Below are positions 23,195-35,700 of a stretch of DNA of 64,000 nucleotides, in pieces. Where the stretch lies: assembly GCA_033064195.1 (NCBI GenBank), contig JARBJD010000023.1, forward strand, positions 372,001-436,000, read 5' to 3'. Within the stretch, counting starts at the first letter, position 1. Every line of letters starts with the position of its first letter. The translations under genes were made by a program, and so were the position numbers. The DNA is from Blattamonas nauphoetae (Eukaryota; Preaxostyla; Oxymonadida). The notes beneath the pieces are model-generated. The model was not told the DNA's origin, searched no databases, and was given only the letters and a program-made list of their open reading frames with translations.

Positions 23195-24883
23195 TTATTT
23201 TTTGGCCTTTGCCCGACTAGCTAGCCTCCCTTTCCCAAGTCGCCCTGTTCGCTTCGCTGAGGGTTGAGTCAACGAGCTGAGGTAGTCGTTGCTTTCGAAG
23301 TCATCCTCATCATCTTGTTCTGGTTTGTGGTCTGATTCTGGTTTAGTCTCTTGTTTCCTCTCGACACTTGATCTCCCACCAGCAGTGACGAACGTTCCAC
23401 CGTCCTCATCCTCGTCATCGTCATGGAAGTCGTCGTCGTCGTCCTCTTTTGATTGACCCGACTCCTTTTGGTCTTCAGAGTCGCCGAACTCGTCAAAGTC
23501 ACTGCCTTCGGCTTGTCCATCTTTCGGCTGGCCTTCACTCCTCCCATCCTCGCTTTCGACAGCACTCTTCTCAGACTCAGATCGTTCGGTGTCCAAAACA
23601 TTCTTTTGGCTGGAGTTTCGCTCATCCGTGTCTGCCACAATTCGATCTGCCTGTTTCGGAATTATCGCTCCAAAGGCGCCTTCGTCGGAATCGTCGGAAT
23701 CATCGAAGTCGTCGAAGTCGTTCCTGTCCGAATCCTTCTCTTCACTCTGGCTGTCCTCTTGGCGAGAATCCGTCTTCTGTTGTGAATGTAATGCACCAGG
23801 AGCCTTGTCCTCTGATTCAGACTCGAATGAACTCGCCAGGTTATCCCGATCATTGCGATGTTCATTTTGGGGAGGTGATGCGTTTGATTTATTTGATTTG
23901 GCGGTCGTCTGCTTGTCGTCATCATCAAAACCCCACCCTTCATCATCACTCTCTTCAAGATCTTTCTTCTCCTCAGATTTGTCTTCCAGTGAGCTCTTTC
24001 GTGACTCCTCGTCCTCTTCTTGAACATCGTTGAGAACATCGTCTTTGTCGTCATCGAAAGAATCAAAACTCTCGTCTTCGAGGAGTTTTCCTTTGTTTTT
24101 GAGCATCGAAGAAGACCCTGCTTGGAGACTCACTTCTCCTTCCAAGACAGAGTCGGTCAGAAGCGAGATGGCAATTGAATCGTTTGATGGTTTCTTCATT
24201 TCGGCATCGATCTCATCCTCATCATCAAATTCCTTGGAGTCCTCTTCTTCTTCCTCATTATCATCTTTTTGCTCTTCATGAAGGTCAGATTGTTGATTTA
24301 AGTTTCGATTTGTTCCTTGAGATCGTTTTGACTTGCTCGAGATGGTTGAGTGTTCCTGTTCAGGCTCGATTTTTTGAATCTGGGTATTCTGATGTTCTAA
24401 CAGGTAGGTAATGATCGGAATATTCGAAAATTCGCCAGATTTATATTCTTCCCTTTCAGGTTCCTGAATGAAAGAGGTGATGAGTTCGTCCCTTGAAAGC
24501 AAGTCATTTTCTTGCGTATCCGGGATAAACATGGCTGAACAATTGGTTAGATGAAGTGCTTGGAGGCTGTCATAGATTAACGATAGGGTTTGGCGATCTA
24601 TGAAGAGAGAATTGCAGACGGAAAAATGTGAGTGGCGAAAGAAGCTAAAAATACATTTAGGTCGATCCTTAAGTTCAGAGACAAATTTATTTTGCGGTGA
24701 AAGTTCATTGGTCTTTCCTTTAAGTGCGAGTGCAACAGAAGTTTTGAGTTGAGCCTATTCGAAAAATAAAAGAGTTATTTCTATGAGAGAAACATTGTAC
24801 AGAACCTTAAATTTGGATATAACACCATGATCTTCAAGTACTTTGTACACCTCGGACTTCCAATCCATTGGTTCCTTGTCCAT
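23195..24883 (-). CDS. FOP/CEP43-like centrosomal protein with LisH-type dimerisation domain and acidic tail
   Basis: Two exons split by a 51-nt intron (24755-24805). The N-terminus MDKEPMDWKSEVYKVLEDHG and VISKFKAQLKTSVALAL followed by LSLIYDSLQALHLTNC matches the dimerisation domain of FGFR1OP/CEP43 and FOPNL, which dimerises at centrioles and basal bodies. The remaining 400 residues are very acidic and disordered, with FDSFDDD, EGWGFDDDD, DFDDFDDSDDSD and DFDEFGDSED motifs, and a basic end (GRLGKGRLASRAKAKK). CEP43 family members help build the ciliary base. The start codon lies 46 bp from that of BBS2. Domain call is good; equivalence to one human gene is not certain. Confidence 0.72.
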
Positions 24884-24929
24884 CGAGAATGTCAGATCTG
24901 CCCATCAAGTCTTCCGGACCGTCATTTCC
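24884..24929. promoter_or_regulatory. 46-bp head-to-head gap between FOP-like and BBS2 genes
   Basis: The two ATGs face away from each other across 46 bp. Any core promoter must be shared or overlap the coding ends. The partners both act at the basal body or cilium, so joint transcription would make sense. No known element is visible. Confidence 0.45.
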
Positions 24930-27725
24930 ATGGATGCCTTCAAAATAGCTGCCTTCGATTTCACATTGAAAACAAAAATCGGCGATATTACAAGTGGAAC
25001 CTGTTTGTATATTTGCCACTGTGATATGCTTCACTTTTCTTTCTCCCATTGTGTCACATCTTTTTCACCTAACTAGTCGAACCAAACACTCCATCTATCG
25101 TTTGCTCGACTGAAAGAGGGAAGATTCTCCTATTTACACCAAATTTTGGGGCAGGGAACACTCAAACCGTTTATGAGGAGGATAGTTCGGCAATTCGCAC
25201 TCTAAGTATAAATGGAAAAGTAGTTGGACTTGCCACTGGTGTCCTTGATCATGAATGGAATCGAGATTCTCTAATCATTGGAATGGAGACGACAGTCCGA
25301 GCTTATGATGTCTTTATCAACTCAGATCATTTCTTCTCGACAGTATCTTCTTATTCCTTGATTAATCTGATCGAAAATCATCTACTCTTCTCAATCTTGT
25401 GCTTTCTATCGTTTTATAGGTGAATGACGGAGTGAATGGAGTTTGTATCCTCGCAAACTCACCAAAAGAAGATCCGTTGGTTTACGCCGCAGGAAATGGA
25501 TCTGTTAGAGTTTGCTCCTAGATTTTCTTTATAAAACTGCCACTGTTGTCTTCTTAGGGATTGAATAAACGGGGTGAGGAGGAATCGTGGATCTTAACAG
25601 GCGAAGAAGTGAAGGCGATGACTCCGTTCACAACAGAGGTTTGTTTCCTTCTCATATCTAACAGCCTGACTTTCATTTAGGGGGGTGATGTTGGTCTCTT
25701 GCTCTCTACAGCCAACAGTCGAATTCAATTCTTCAAACGAGGGGAATTAGCTTTCTCCATCTCTGAGAGTGATGATGTGTGCTGCCTGCTTTCATCAACC
25801 TTTTTTGTGTTTTGACATATTTCATCATGCAATTCTTGTTAATGTCAGGCAACTCATCTGGAGATGCTGTCACCAGGCAATTTTGCGTATTCGCTTGAGT
25901 CTGGGACAGTTGGAGTTTACTCAAATTCGTTGCCGTTGTGGAAACATACATATGCATCTGAAGTTACAGCTATTGCAGGGTTTGATTGTGATTCTGATGG
26001 AGAAGCCGAACTTATCATCGCTCTCTCAGATGGCACGATTGAGGTTTAAATTCTCTTTTGATGGATCTATTCTCATCTAGGGTCGTCGACAACTTTCTGG
26101 AGAAGTCGTTTTTACAAATTCAATACACGAGCATATCTGCAAACTTTTCAAATGGAAGAACATTCTCTCTGAGCCAGAGAAACTATGTGTTGCAACTACT
26201 GACGGCCACATACTGTTTTCCCATCTTTTTCTTTTCACTTTTTTGATCTTCCTTTCAGTGGTTACGCGCCGTCTGTTATCGATTACCCAGATCTTCCACC
26301 AACCGTTCGTCAGGCCATTAAACCTGTCAAACTGGAAAATGCCCCACAATCACTCACGGCAACCATTCCACTTTCAGCAACTCCTGAAGAATTGCTTGAA
26401 TTTCTCACAGAAAAGAAGAATTCTCTCCTTCGAAAGGTTGAAGAGTTGGAAGGGCTTGTTAAAACGAAGAAAACCACCCTTGCGGTCGAAAATGCAATCC
26501 CACCAACCACAAAAGTGAAAGTGTATCCGAAAACCAACGAGTCGAAGAAGAGACTGGAACTGGTATTGTCATTTGTGTCCTCATCTTCCCTCCAGCACTG
26601 CAACACAAACAACGACACTGTCATCAAAGCAGTCGTCCTTTTTTCCGACATTATGTTCCCACAAGGCAGTTTCATCCAGTTTGTTCCATTCTCAAGCCTT
26701 CACAAGTCTCCACCGTTCTCTTCACCAGCGTCGCCCAACCACCCTCCTCCCTCATCTCCTTTCCCATCAACCCACCCAAGCACAAACCCCTCACGATCGT
26801 AGCAGCCGTGCTTGTTGGGAATCGCGGCCAGTCTGTCCTCTTCTTCTCGTCATCTGTTCTTCAGGGATACGTACCACGTCTTCAAGCAGCAAGTCCCCCT
26901 CAAGCGATTCCCACTCCACGTGTGTGTGCAGACACCCATCCAGTTCGACTCCCACGTCACTTTCACTCTCAGTGATCGTATTGAGCGGGTATTGTTCTTC
27001 TTCCTTCAGCTGTTCAGATTGCAATCTGGCTGAGTACAGCCTTCCCACTCGTCGTGAAGGAGACGGTCATCAGCGAGCTCAACGTGACTTTCCGCTGCTT
27101 TGGCGACGACAACGACCCCCTCCAAATCGTCGCTGTCCCATCTACGAACGGCGGAGTGAGAGTGACAATCCTCGGCAAGCTGATGGCGACAGTGACCGAA
27201 GTCGTGTCCGACATTTACGATTTCTTCAACGTCCACGAATGCACCAGTGTCGCGTGCTTCCCAACTGAAATATCGAACTTCAGGACGGTGTGTTTTTGTT
27301 GTGTGTGATGTGCGTAGACGCTGAAGCGGATTATCGATCTGAACCTGCTCCGCGTGCAGTTGACCGCTGACATTGCCGAGCGAACTGGAAACGCGAAAGT
27401 GGCGCTGGTGAAGGCGGAGGATGCTCGTCTGATGGGAGACATGGTTGAGTTGAACGAGTGGCTGCAGACACTCGACTCTGAAAACAAGGAACTGCTGAAA
27501 GGGTATCGAGTGAGGCAGAAGAACCACGAGGACTTGATGTCGGGATTGAAGGAAGTGAACAAGGTCATCCAATATGCCTCTCGAATGAGACGTGTGCTTC
27601 TTATTCTTTACTCAATCTTCTCAGGAGGAACGGCTGCCCTTAAGATTATCAATGAGAGTAGATCTGCGATTCGGCAGAATAAAATTGACGCCATTGTCAA
27701 AATTGTAGAGACAGGTGGCACTTAG
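24930..27725 (+). CDS. BBS2: BBS2, BBSome subunit
   Basis: About ten exons with introns mostly under 100 nt. The start MDAFKIAAFDFTLKTKIGDI corresponds to the first beta-strands of human BBS2; KILLFTP, LSINGKVVGLATGVLDHEWN, GMETTVRAYDV and NSDHF follow the N-terminal propeller, then FAYSLESGTVGVYSN and GFDCDSDGEAELIIALSDG. The middle has a coiled coil (ELLEFLTEKKNSLLRKVEEL) and gamma-adaptin-ear-like domain, and the end has VALVKAEDARLMGDM, LLKGYRVRQKNHEDLMSGL and IRQNKIDAIVKIV, which match the human C-terminal helices. BBS2 is part of the octameric BBSome that moves membrane proteins out of cilia with IFT. Its presence shows a cilium with regulated membrane traffic. Confidence 0.92.
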
Positions 27726-27844
27726 TTTTTCATTTCTATTTCAGTTTCATTTCATCTATTCTCTTTGTTTCCATGTTGTATGTTCACGTTGCCTTAGCTT
27801 TGCAATAGATCATTCGATCAACCCAGGATCGTCGAGCTCAGTCA

Positions 27845-29319
27845 ATGTCTGAATCAGAACTCCTCCAAAAACAACTAAACCAAACATCAATGTGTTCTCC
27901 CTTCAAATTTATGGACAAACCTTGTCCTTCGAATCATCTTCCACTCGCCATTAAGATGGCATGTTGTGATGTTGAACATTGCGCATCATGCATTAACGAA
28001 CACTTTAAACTCTACAAATTTTGCCCATTCTGCCAGCGTCAATACAATGAAGATAATATTCGAGCCCTCTCTCTTCAAGAAAGACTAAGTTTGTTCGGAA
28101 AACTTTCTCCAGCAGCCCAGAACCAACAACTTCCCGAGGTAGAATCACAATCTAAAACGATGTGGGATCAAGGGTTGAAAGTTCTGGAAGGTTTTTACAA
28201 CATAGTTGACCTTAGGAAACAAAAGATTTCGACACATTTCGAAGAATTGAGAAATTCCCTCCAAGAAATGCTCTTCTCTGCCCATGAAGAACTTCAATTG
28301 GGCTATATGATGTACCTTCATGACCTGGATCAAAAGAAAAGCATGGCACAGACTGCACTCAACAATATCCTGCTCATGTACAACATGGTTCTTCTCCTCG
28401 TCCAAACCGGCAAATCAGCTGATCCATCAGTTGAATTGCTTCGATCATTTTCTGACCAATGCGACCAGGTGTGATATTGTTGTGACATTTATCCCATTTT
28501 TAGTTAACGACCAAAATTGATTTTCTTGCAAAAGACTGTTCACTCCGGGGATTACGACCAGAGGACTATGATGATATTGGGGGTTGGAAGACTTATTTTG
28601 CTTCAATGACGGAGTCAGCAGCGCTCCAGCAACCCACACTTTCTGAGAACCCAGAAACCGAAGACAAAGAAACAAGGCTCTCATTGAGTCTTCCTCTCGA
28701 GACGCGCGTTGTCTCAAATCCTGGAAGAATCTGGAATGATATTGTTAGTCCTCGTGTGGAATGCTGGTTTGTTATCGATGATATTTGGACTGATGTCATC
28801 AAGAACGAAGACAAACTCGTTGTCAGCCCGCTCTTCACACACCATTCAATCCACTTTCCTTTCGATGTCAGTGTTTTTGCACAGGACTATCCAACGACAG
28901 ACATCGAGGAAGAGGAACAACAAGCCCAATTGATTGATATCACATATGGAGTCGCAGTCACATTCGAATCATTAGATGCCGGGCTCAGGTCTTTACGCAC
29001 TGAACTCTCACGACCTATTTCATCCCCTTTATCCTGTAAACTACCACGGTTGATCGTATCATTGGTTGGAAAATCGAAAGAAAAATCGAAAATAATCCAG
29101 CTCAAACAAGAAGATCTGAATGGAGATTCTTCCATCGTCATTCCATCATTCTTCAAACATCCTGAAGTGACATCTTATCGCCTTGAAAATGACAAGAGAA
29201 CACGAATCCGTGTTGTTGTCGAGTTTGACAGTTGGGTAGACATCGCGTTTAGTTTACAGAACAAAATTTATGGAAAAGATTGCACTGTAGACACATTGGT
29301 CCAGCCAGCACCAACCTGA
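27845..29319 (+). CDS. RING-like zinc-finger protein of unknown family
   Basis: Two exons, intron 28469-28502 (34 nt), about 479 residues. Residues 17-63 are rich in Cys: C17, C27, C40, C41, H45, C46, C49, C60 and C63, with the second half reading HCASC then CPFC like a RING finger; the first C-x2-C pair of a usual RING is absent. A coiled-coil region follows (about 80-190), then DYDDIGGWKTYF and a beta-rich C-terminal half with acidic patches. The plan resembles TRIM-type ubiquitin ligases, but no B-box is seen. It follows BBS2 by 119 bp on the same strand. Function is not claimed. Confidence 0.6.
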
Positions 29320-29497
29320 TTCATCATATCTTGGAGATTTCTAGAGCAACATCCCACGTTGTCAGACAATGTTTAGCTGACTTTATATTCTGATTTCTGT
29401 AATATAAAGCGCTTTTGCATTTTCACTGACATTTCCGAATCCTTTCAAGCTCTTTTAAGAATACAAAGTTGAATTGTGGGCATGATCAATTTTTTCA

Positions 29498-31284
29498 ATG
29501 GCACCGCAAGCAACTGATGCGGGCTTCCCATTCCAACCTTTTAATGTTCCACTCGTTCACAGCACTGATCGTGTGGAATTTTTGAATCAGGTTAGTGATT
29601 GCCTGACATATCTTCGTTTGTCAATTGGAGCGTCATTCCAGACCATTAAGGATAGAATTGGACAAGAAAAACAACGCCTTACTGATATTCAGAACAGAGC
29701 TAATGCCTCTGAACAGAAAATTCAAAAAATTCAAGCTACATCACATGCTGTCGTTGTATACAGCAGTTCGAAATATCCTGTGCAACCAAACCTCAAAAAT
29801 GTCCACAAACCTCTCATAAATATGAATTCCACGCATCCCGAACGCCCTGCCTACAAATATGCTCAAGGATATCATGGACACCAACCACGCCACATCGGGG
29901 ACCCGAAGTTTTCGAAGTACTTCTTTCCTTTTGAAGGAAAAACAATCCCACGCCTTCCAGTTGTTGATAAATTCTCGTTCAAGAATGAGGGGTTGGGACG
30001 ACTTCCTTCACAACTGAAGAGTGTTACCGACCTTCTTCTCTTCAACACAAAAGAAAATCCGTATAAATCGTTCTTCTCGCTGGATAATCTGGAAGGATCG
30101 GATAAAGAAGACAAAAAAGACGCCTCCAAAAAAGCTCTTGAACTATTCCCAGCACCAGTCACTCTGCGCGACAAAAACAGAATCGGGATGTATGGCATGG
30201 AACAGTACTCCTTCCGGCCTGCTCCGAAACAAATTACTTTTTCAGATATTCCGACCCATCTTCCTGGTCTCAAGAATGTTGCTTTGGACATCGCCCTCAC
30301 CGCAGAACCAACGCCAATTGCTCCTTCGACTCACATGGCACAACAGCTTCCGACCGTCGCTCCTCTTCCCCCAATGCAAATTGGTGTTCCCCAGAGCATG
30401 ACGCAACCACTCACATTTACACCACTCACAGTGCAGTCCACAACAACCACAACAGCAACCACATCCGACTCTGTCCCTCCTCCTCCCGCCATCCCACCGC
30501 CTCCGACCATCGTCGAAGGCACTTCTGGGAATATCCCTCCCCACCGCCTCTCCCCCCACCCGACGCCACCCCACCCAAACCAAAGCCCGAATCCTCTGAC
30601 GATGAGGAAGAGGAGAAGAAGCCAGCGAAACCGGCGACTGGAGGAGGCGGGAGAAACGATCTCTTGGCCGCTATTCGCGCAGGAACGAAGCTTAAAAGTT
30701 CAAAGAAGCAGAAAGAGGAGGAGGAAAGCCAGCCAAAGAAGAAGCCAAAGAAGGCTGGTCCGGTGACGATGATGGATGAGCTCGCGTTGAGGTTGGCTCG
30801 AATGAGAAAGGGTATCACTGGGAAGGCAGACGATGACGACAAAAACGATGACGATGACGGGCCTGTTCGAAAGATTGTTATTCCGGAGAAGAAGAAGGAA
30901 GTGAACACGTTTGTGATGCCGACACTGAAGAGCACGAAGAAAGGAGAGGAGGCCAAACCAGAAGAGAAGACGGAGAAACCCGAAGAGCCGGCAGAGGAGC
31001 CAAAACAGAGTGCAGCACCGCCACAACTCCCGTCTCTCAAAGCACTCCACAAACCAACGATGAGCGACGACGACGATGATGACATCCCCATTCCAATGCC
31101 AAAGAAGGTCGACCCGAAGCCCGCTCCAGCTCCAGCAAAGGCGGATCCTCCAAAGCCGAGCCAGTCTCCGGATCCGGCTGCTGCTTCTATCATGCAAGGA
31201 TTGTTTAAGTTGAAGGGATTGCAGCAGGCGATTGATGAGCAAGATGCGTCAAGTGATGATGATATGCCAAACTGGGATGATTAG
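29498..31284 (+). CDS. WASHC1: WASH complex subunit 1, Arp2/3 activator on endosomes
   Basis: The N-terminal WASH homology domain is clear: FPFQPFNVPLVHSTDR, VSDCLTYLRLS, then VVVYSSSKYPVQP and LPSQLKSVTDLLLFNTKENP, which match human SSAKYP and SSLLLFNT. A Pro/Thr-rich region follows. A GTCGAA-AAAG intron of about 78 nt near 30509-30587 is needed to reach the next frame, which has the WH2-type NDLLAAIRAGTKLKSSKKQ, a central MDELALRLARMRKGI helix and an acidic end PNWDD with the expected tryptophan. WASH drives branched actin on endosomes during retromer sorting. All VCA parts are present, so it should be active. Intron placement is inferred from the frame. Confidence 0.92.
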
Positions 31285-31367
31285 TACCTCCTCACGATTA
31301 CTGTCAAACATCCTTTTTTCTGAAAGTCAGAGATCAAAATAAAAAGTGGTACATTGATCAACGCCAA

Positions 31368-32625
31368 ATGACAGGAATTGATCATCGCTTTTATGAGAAG
31401 GAGCTCCCCGATGAAAAGGATCTTGTTGTTGTAGAAATCACATCTATTGAGGAGATGGGCGTCTATTGCTCCCTTGTGGAATACAATCGCCTGAATGGTT
31501 TCATCCCCAATGCCGAATTGAGTGTCATGCGTATCAAATCTGTCGCCCAGGTCACTCGAGTGAAGAAGATTGAAGTTGTTCAAGTTATTCGTGTTGACAA
31601 AGAAAAACGTATCTATTCTCATTTTTCTCTCAACTCCCTTTTCACCCTCATTCCCTCAATACACTTCCTCACTGCTATTTCAACGCTTTTCCATGATCCC
31701 TTCATAATACTAGGCTACGTTGATCTCTCAAAGAGGGCTGTCGACCAACATGTGATCAGTAGAATTCTCGACAGACTCAACAAATCAAAAACAGTTCATT
31801 CTATTATCAACAGCATTCATCAGAGCACGAACGCCGATGTGGACAAACTGTACACATCTATCGCGTATCCTCTTGCTCGGAAATTTGGACATGCTCTCGA
31901 TGGATTCAGAAAAGCACTTCTGTTTGACGTGAAATTGATTTCTCATTTTCTTCCTTACTATTTGACAAATCTCCCAGAAATGAAGCAGACATTATTGAAC
32001 CCTTGGGTTTGGATGCAAATATTCAGGAAGCACTCATGAAAAACATCCATCTTCGACTAAAACCTCAACCTGTGAAAGTCAGTTGCCAGGTGGCAGTTTG
32101 TAGAAACATTTTCCTCACAAAATACACTGAATCATACAGGTCACATGTTATGCTCCCGCTGGTGTGAATGCTATTAAGGAAGCTCTTAAAGCTGGCGAGA
32201 AAGCCGCCGACGAATATCTTCGCACACCTCAAGTCGACGGAAAGAGTTCTCCTGCTCCATCCACCGAGATCCAAACAATTGAACCAGTTGAAGTCAAGGT
32301 TTCAGCCACACCACTTTATACCATCGAAGTCACACTGATTGACAGGGAAAAAGGAAAGAATGCTCTAAAGACTGGTATAGTTATTTATACTTTTCATTCG
32401 GCGCCTTTCTCCTGATATGTCATCATAGCAATCCTGGCCATTCAGGATTCAATCACAAAAAATGGAGGAGAGTTCGATATTCGGATGGAGGTTTGTTTTC
32501 GTCATAACATCAATACTTTTCAGCCACAAGTCCTTCAAGAAGGTTCAACACCACAAGATGACTATAGAGAAGATACAGATGAAGACGAGGAGGATGAAGA
32601 TGAAGAGGAGGAGGAAGAAAACTGA
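31368..32625 (+). CDS. EIF2S1: Translation initiation factor eIF2 subunit alpha
   Basis: Four or more exons. It begins MTGIDHRFYEKELPDEKDLV and carries the S1 domain with EEMGVYCSLVEYN and QVIRVDKEK, then YVDLSKRAVD, the helical domain (NKSKTVHSIINSI) and the alpha/beta C-terminal domain (CYAPAGVNAIKEALKAG), ending in a Glu/Asp tail (DTDEDEEDEDEEE). With GTP and Met-tRNA it forms the ternary complex in the cytosol. The regulatory serine equivalent to human Ser51 is kept in AELSVMRIKSV, but the arginines at +1 and +2 are Val and Met. The acidic end closes at 32625. Identification is firm. Confidence 0.93.
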
Positions 32626-32743
32626 GTTGCTTGAAGCTGCACTTTTTTTTCTCATTTCACCGACAAGAGCCACATGAACAGCTGATAAATGAAAACCGGT
32701 AATATTTTAATGTTTAGACAAATCAGAAGAGTTCAGGTATGTT

Positions 32744-35700
32744 TCAAGGTGGTCTATCACCCTCAAATTGAAACAGCTCCGAAAATGAAGCTTCCTTTGT
32801 GTCAACAACTTCACTGATGAACCAAAACAGAGCACGGAGTGCGTACGCCGAATCAAGAATTCCAAAACGGAGAGTCTCATCTTCCAGGAGCGAGCGGGAG
32901 TTGTCTGGGTTCAGAGGGACAATGATGGAGAGAGTGTCCGACACCACTTGCTGGAGAATGCGGATGTGGATGACTGAGAAGAGGAGCTTGGCATATTGGC
33001 AGATGGTGTGAGCGATGATCAAGTGATATGCAGCTGTTCCAACCGAGTGCGGTGTAAACCCTCGTCTTTTCCCCACAAATCGGGAATAGAACTCGTCGTC
33101 TTCGAGCAACCGCGGCATGTTCTGAAGAATGGGGTGGCGTTGAGAGGAAGCTCCGCTGGAATCAAGCTGAGCGTAGAATGCTTCGTCCTCGTCGCTTGAG
33201 TCGTCGGTTGAGAGACTTAGGCTGTCGTCGTCTTCTTCTTTTGGAACGTGGGCTGGGATAAACTGTGTTGCGAAGTCTGGATCAGTTTCAGTGACAATCT
33301 CGGCAAATTGGCGGATGCTGTCGTCGAAAAGGAAGGCAAGCTCTGTCAGGCTGAACCAGCGGCGCTGTGAATGGATGGCGAACGGGCAGAACGAATTGTT
33401 TTGGAGACTATCCGACACCGGAACATGGGCAAGGTTGCTTGAAGGGGGATCCGAGAATGCGATCTGGTCTGACGATGGCACCCGCAGACGAGGATGCCAC
33501 GGGAGATGTGGAGCAGCGGAGTGGCGTCCTTGCTCGTCAACTACATTCACATCGCTCTCAGATGGGGTTGGCTGTGTGGGCACTTCGCTTGGAGGGACCG
33601 GTTCAGGAAAGATTGCATCAGGGAACTCCCACTCAGAGTCTCCAAAGTCAAATCCATCATCGAAGATGAAGGCATTTGGGTCGATCTCATCCTTTCTCTC
33701 CCCCTTCTCGTCTGTGGGCAGACTCTGTTCGGTCTGCTCAATTTCCTCTGTCTTCTTCTTTTTGGTGAACTTGACAGGCGGCGGGGGATAAGCAGCGTGG
33801 ACTGTCGGTCGATAAAGAGGGAGTGGAGGACGAGATGTTGTCTTCGCAGTGGCGAGTGACGGGGCGCCGAGGGATCCAAACGCATTTTCGGAGAGAGAGT
33901 GGGGGATGTTGGGGAGAGGCGGAGAATCACGAGCGCTGGACGGTTTTTCCAGTGGCGGTTTCTCAATTTGCGCTCCCGAAGATGGGAGATCAATCCGATA
34001 TTCCTCCAACAGATCTTGCTCACTCTCACCGTACTTGCGAGCGAAGAAAGAGTGAGATCGAATCGACATGACAACATTCTTCCATCGCCGAGACTCAAAA
34101 AGGAATTGCCCTCGCTGTGGTAGATCATCCATCCAGACGACAGTATCGTCATCGTCATCGAGTTCACTCCATTTCTGTTCCTGTAACATCAACGCATCGA
34201 TCAAGCGCGGATGATGCAACTGCTGAGCAGTGGACGAGGGGAAGAATGCGTTCAATAATTCAGTCAGACAAATCACAAGAAACTTCTCCGAGGCGTTTGC
34301 TGGATGAAGAGCGAGAACTTTCCTTCGCAGGTCGGCGATGGCTGCTTCCTCGAGCTGAATCTGGGTGAGCTTGGTCACGAGGATGTCGCACTCCCGCTGA
34401 TGCTGTTCTGGAAGAGGATCGAGGAGATCCATCTGTTGGAGATACTTGGGAAGAGTGGCGAGAGGTTGTGAGGGAGAAGCGAGCGGAGGAGTCTGATTGG
34501 ACGGCTGGACGGCTGGCGGAGGTGAGGGTGCTGGAGGTGTTGTGTCCAGAAGAGACGAATCAGACTGGGCCTTCTTATCTTTCTTTTGCTTCGATGGAAG
34601 CGTGATAGTTGTTTGGAGGAGAGTTGGCGGCTCATCGGCGCCTTGCCCAGAATCTGGAACATTCACGTCGTCTTGAACGGAGTCCTCAGCGATTTTGAAC
34701 ACAGTCTTTTGGATGATCTGCTGTTCAGTGGGAGGAAGACCCGCTGTCAAGATGACACCGTTCAGAGGAACAGTCACAGTGACCTGTTGGTCCTTGTCTT
34801 TCTTCTTCTTTTTGAGCGACGTCCGGACATCGTGTGGAATGCTTTTGATGGCCTCGATGCTTTCCTGCACTCGTCGACGACGAGACTCAACCACGTCGTC
34901 TTTCAGTTGTCGGAACTCTTCTTCGAGCATCTCCAGTCCGCGCTCCCGAAGGATGAGATTCTGGTTCTCAACAAGAAACTGCTCAAACTGGACTTTTGCT
35001 TGAGTGGCACGATGCTTCATTGATCGATGATTCGACATGAAGCAAGATGACACGTGCTGGAAGAGCGTGCGTGTGAGGGTTGTGGCAGGGAGTCGCTTGC
35101 TCTGAGCGAGAGAGATCGGAGAGAGTATGCCAAGACTCTCCTGAATGAACGACTGCGCGTCCAGGTCATCGACGAAGTACTGCTGGTACGCGGTGAGTGT
35201 GTATGCGGACGAATACTTTGCAGCTGAGGCTGAGTTGGGCGAGGATGGATCGATTGTGCGTTCTACCGGAATTGAGGGGAAGGGATACTGGAAGCTCAGA
35301 ACTGGAGCTGGAAGGATGACGTTGTTCGTTGAAGAGGCGTAGTTCCGAGTCAGATTCGACGATGGTCGGGGCTGGTCTTCATCGTCAGTGTGAGACTCTT
35401 GCTTGCGGAGCCTGACATAGTGATTGATGTGTGTGTTGAGAATGTGAGGTGACTGTGCAGGGAAGATCAGTGAAAAGAAGAGAGAGGAAAGAAACGACGG
35501 ACGAACCAAAGGTCCAAAGGACTCGCTGAACGAAAAGATCGAATACGACGAGAGAGTGGCCGAACTGTGCAGCATGCCAACCGTTCCAGGAAAGACGATG
35601 TCGCTGACAAGTGGAATCTGCGGTGGGTACCCAAAACTTGGAGAGATGATGTTGGGAGGACTCTGCGTGAAGCGGGCGGGATGAGCGAGAGAGTACGTGT

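Noticed and set aside
24214-24300. Acidic low-complexity repeats in the FOP-like gene looked like a DNA tandem repeat.
   Set aside because: Units vary in length and sequence; this is ordinary Asp/Glu/Ser coding bias.
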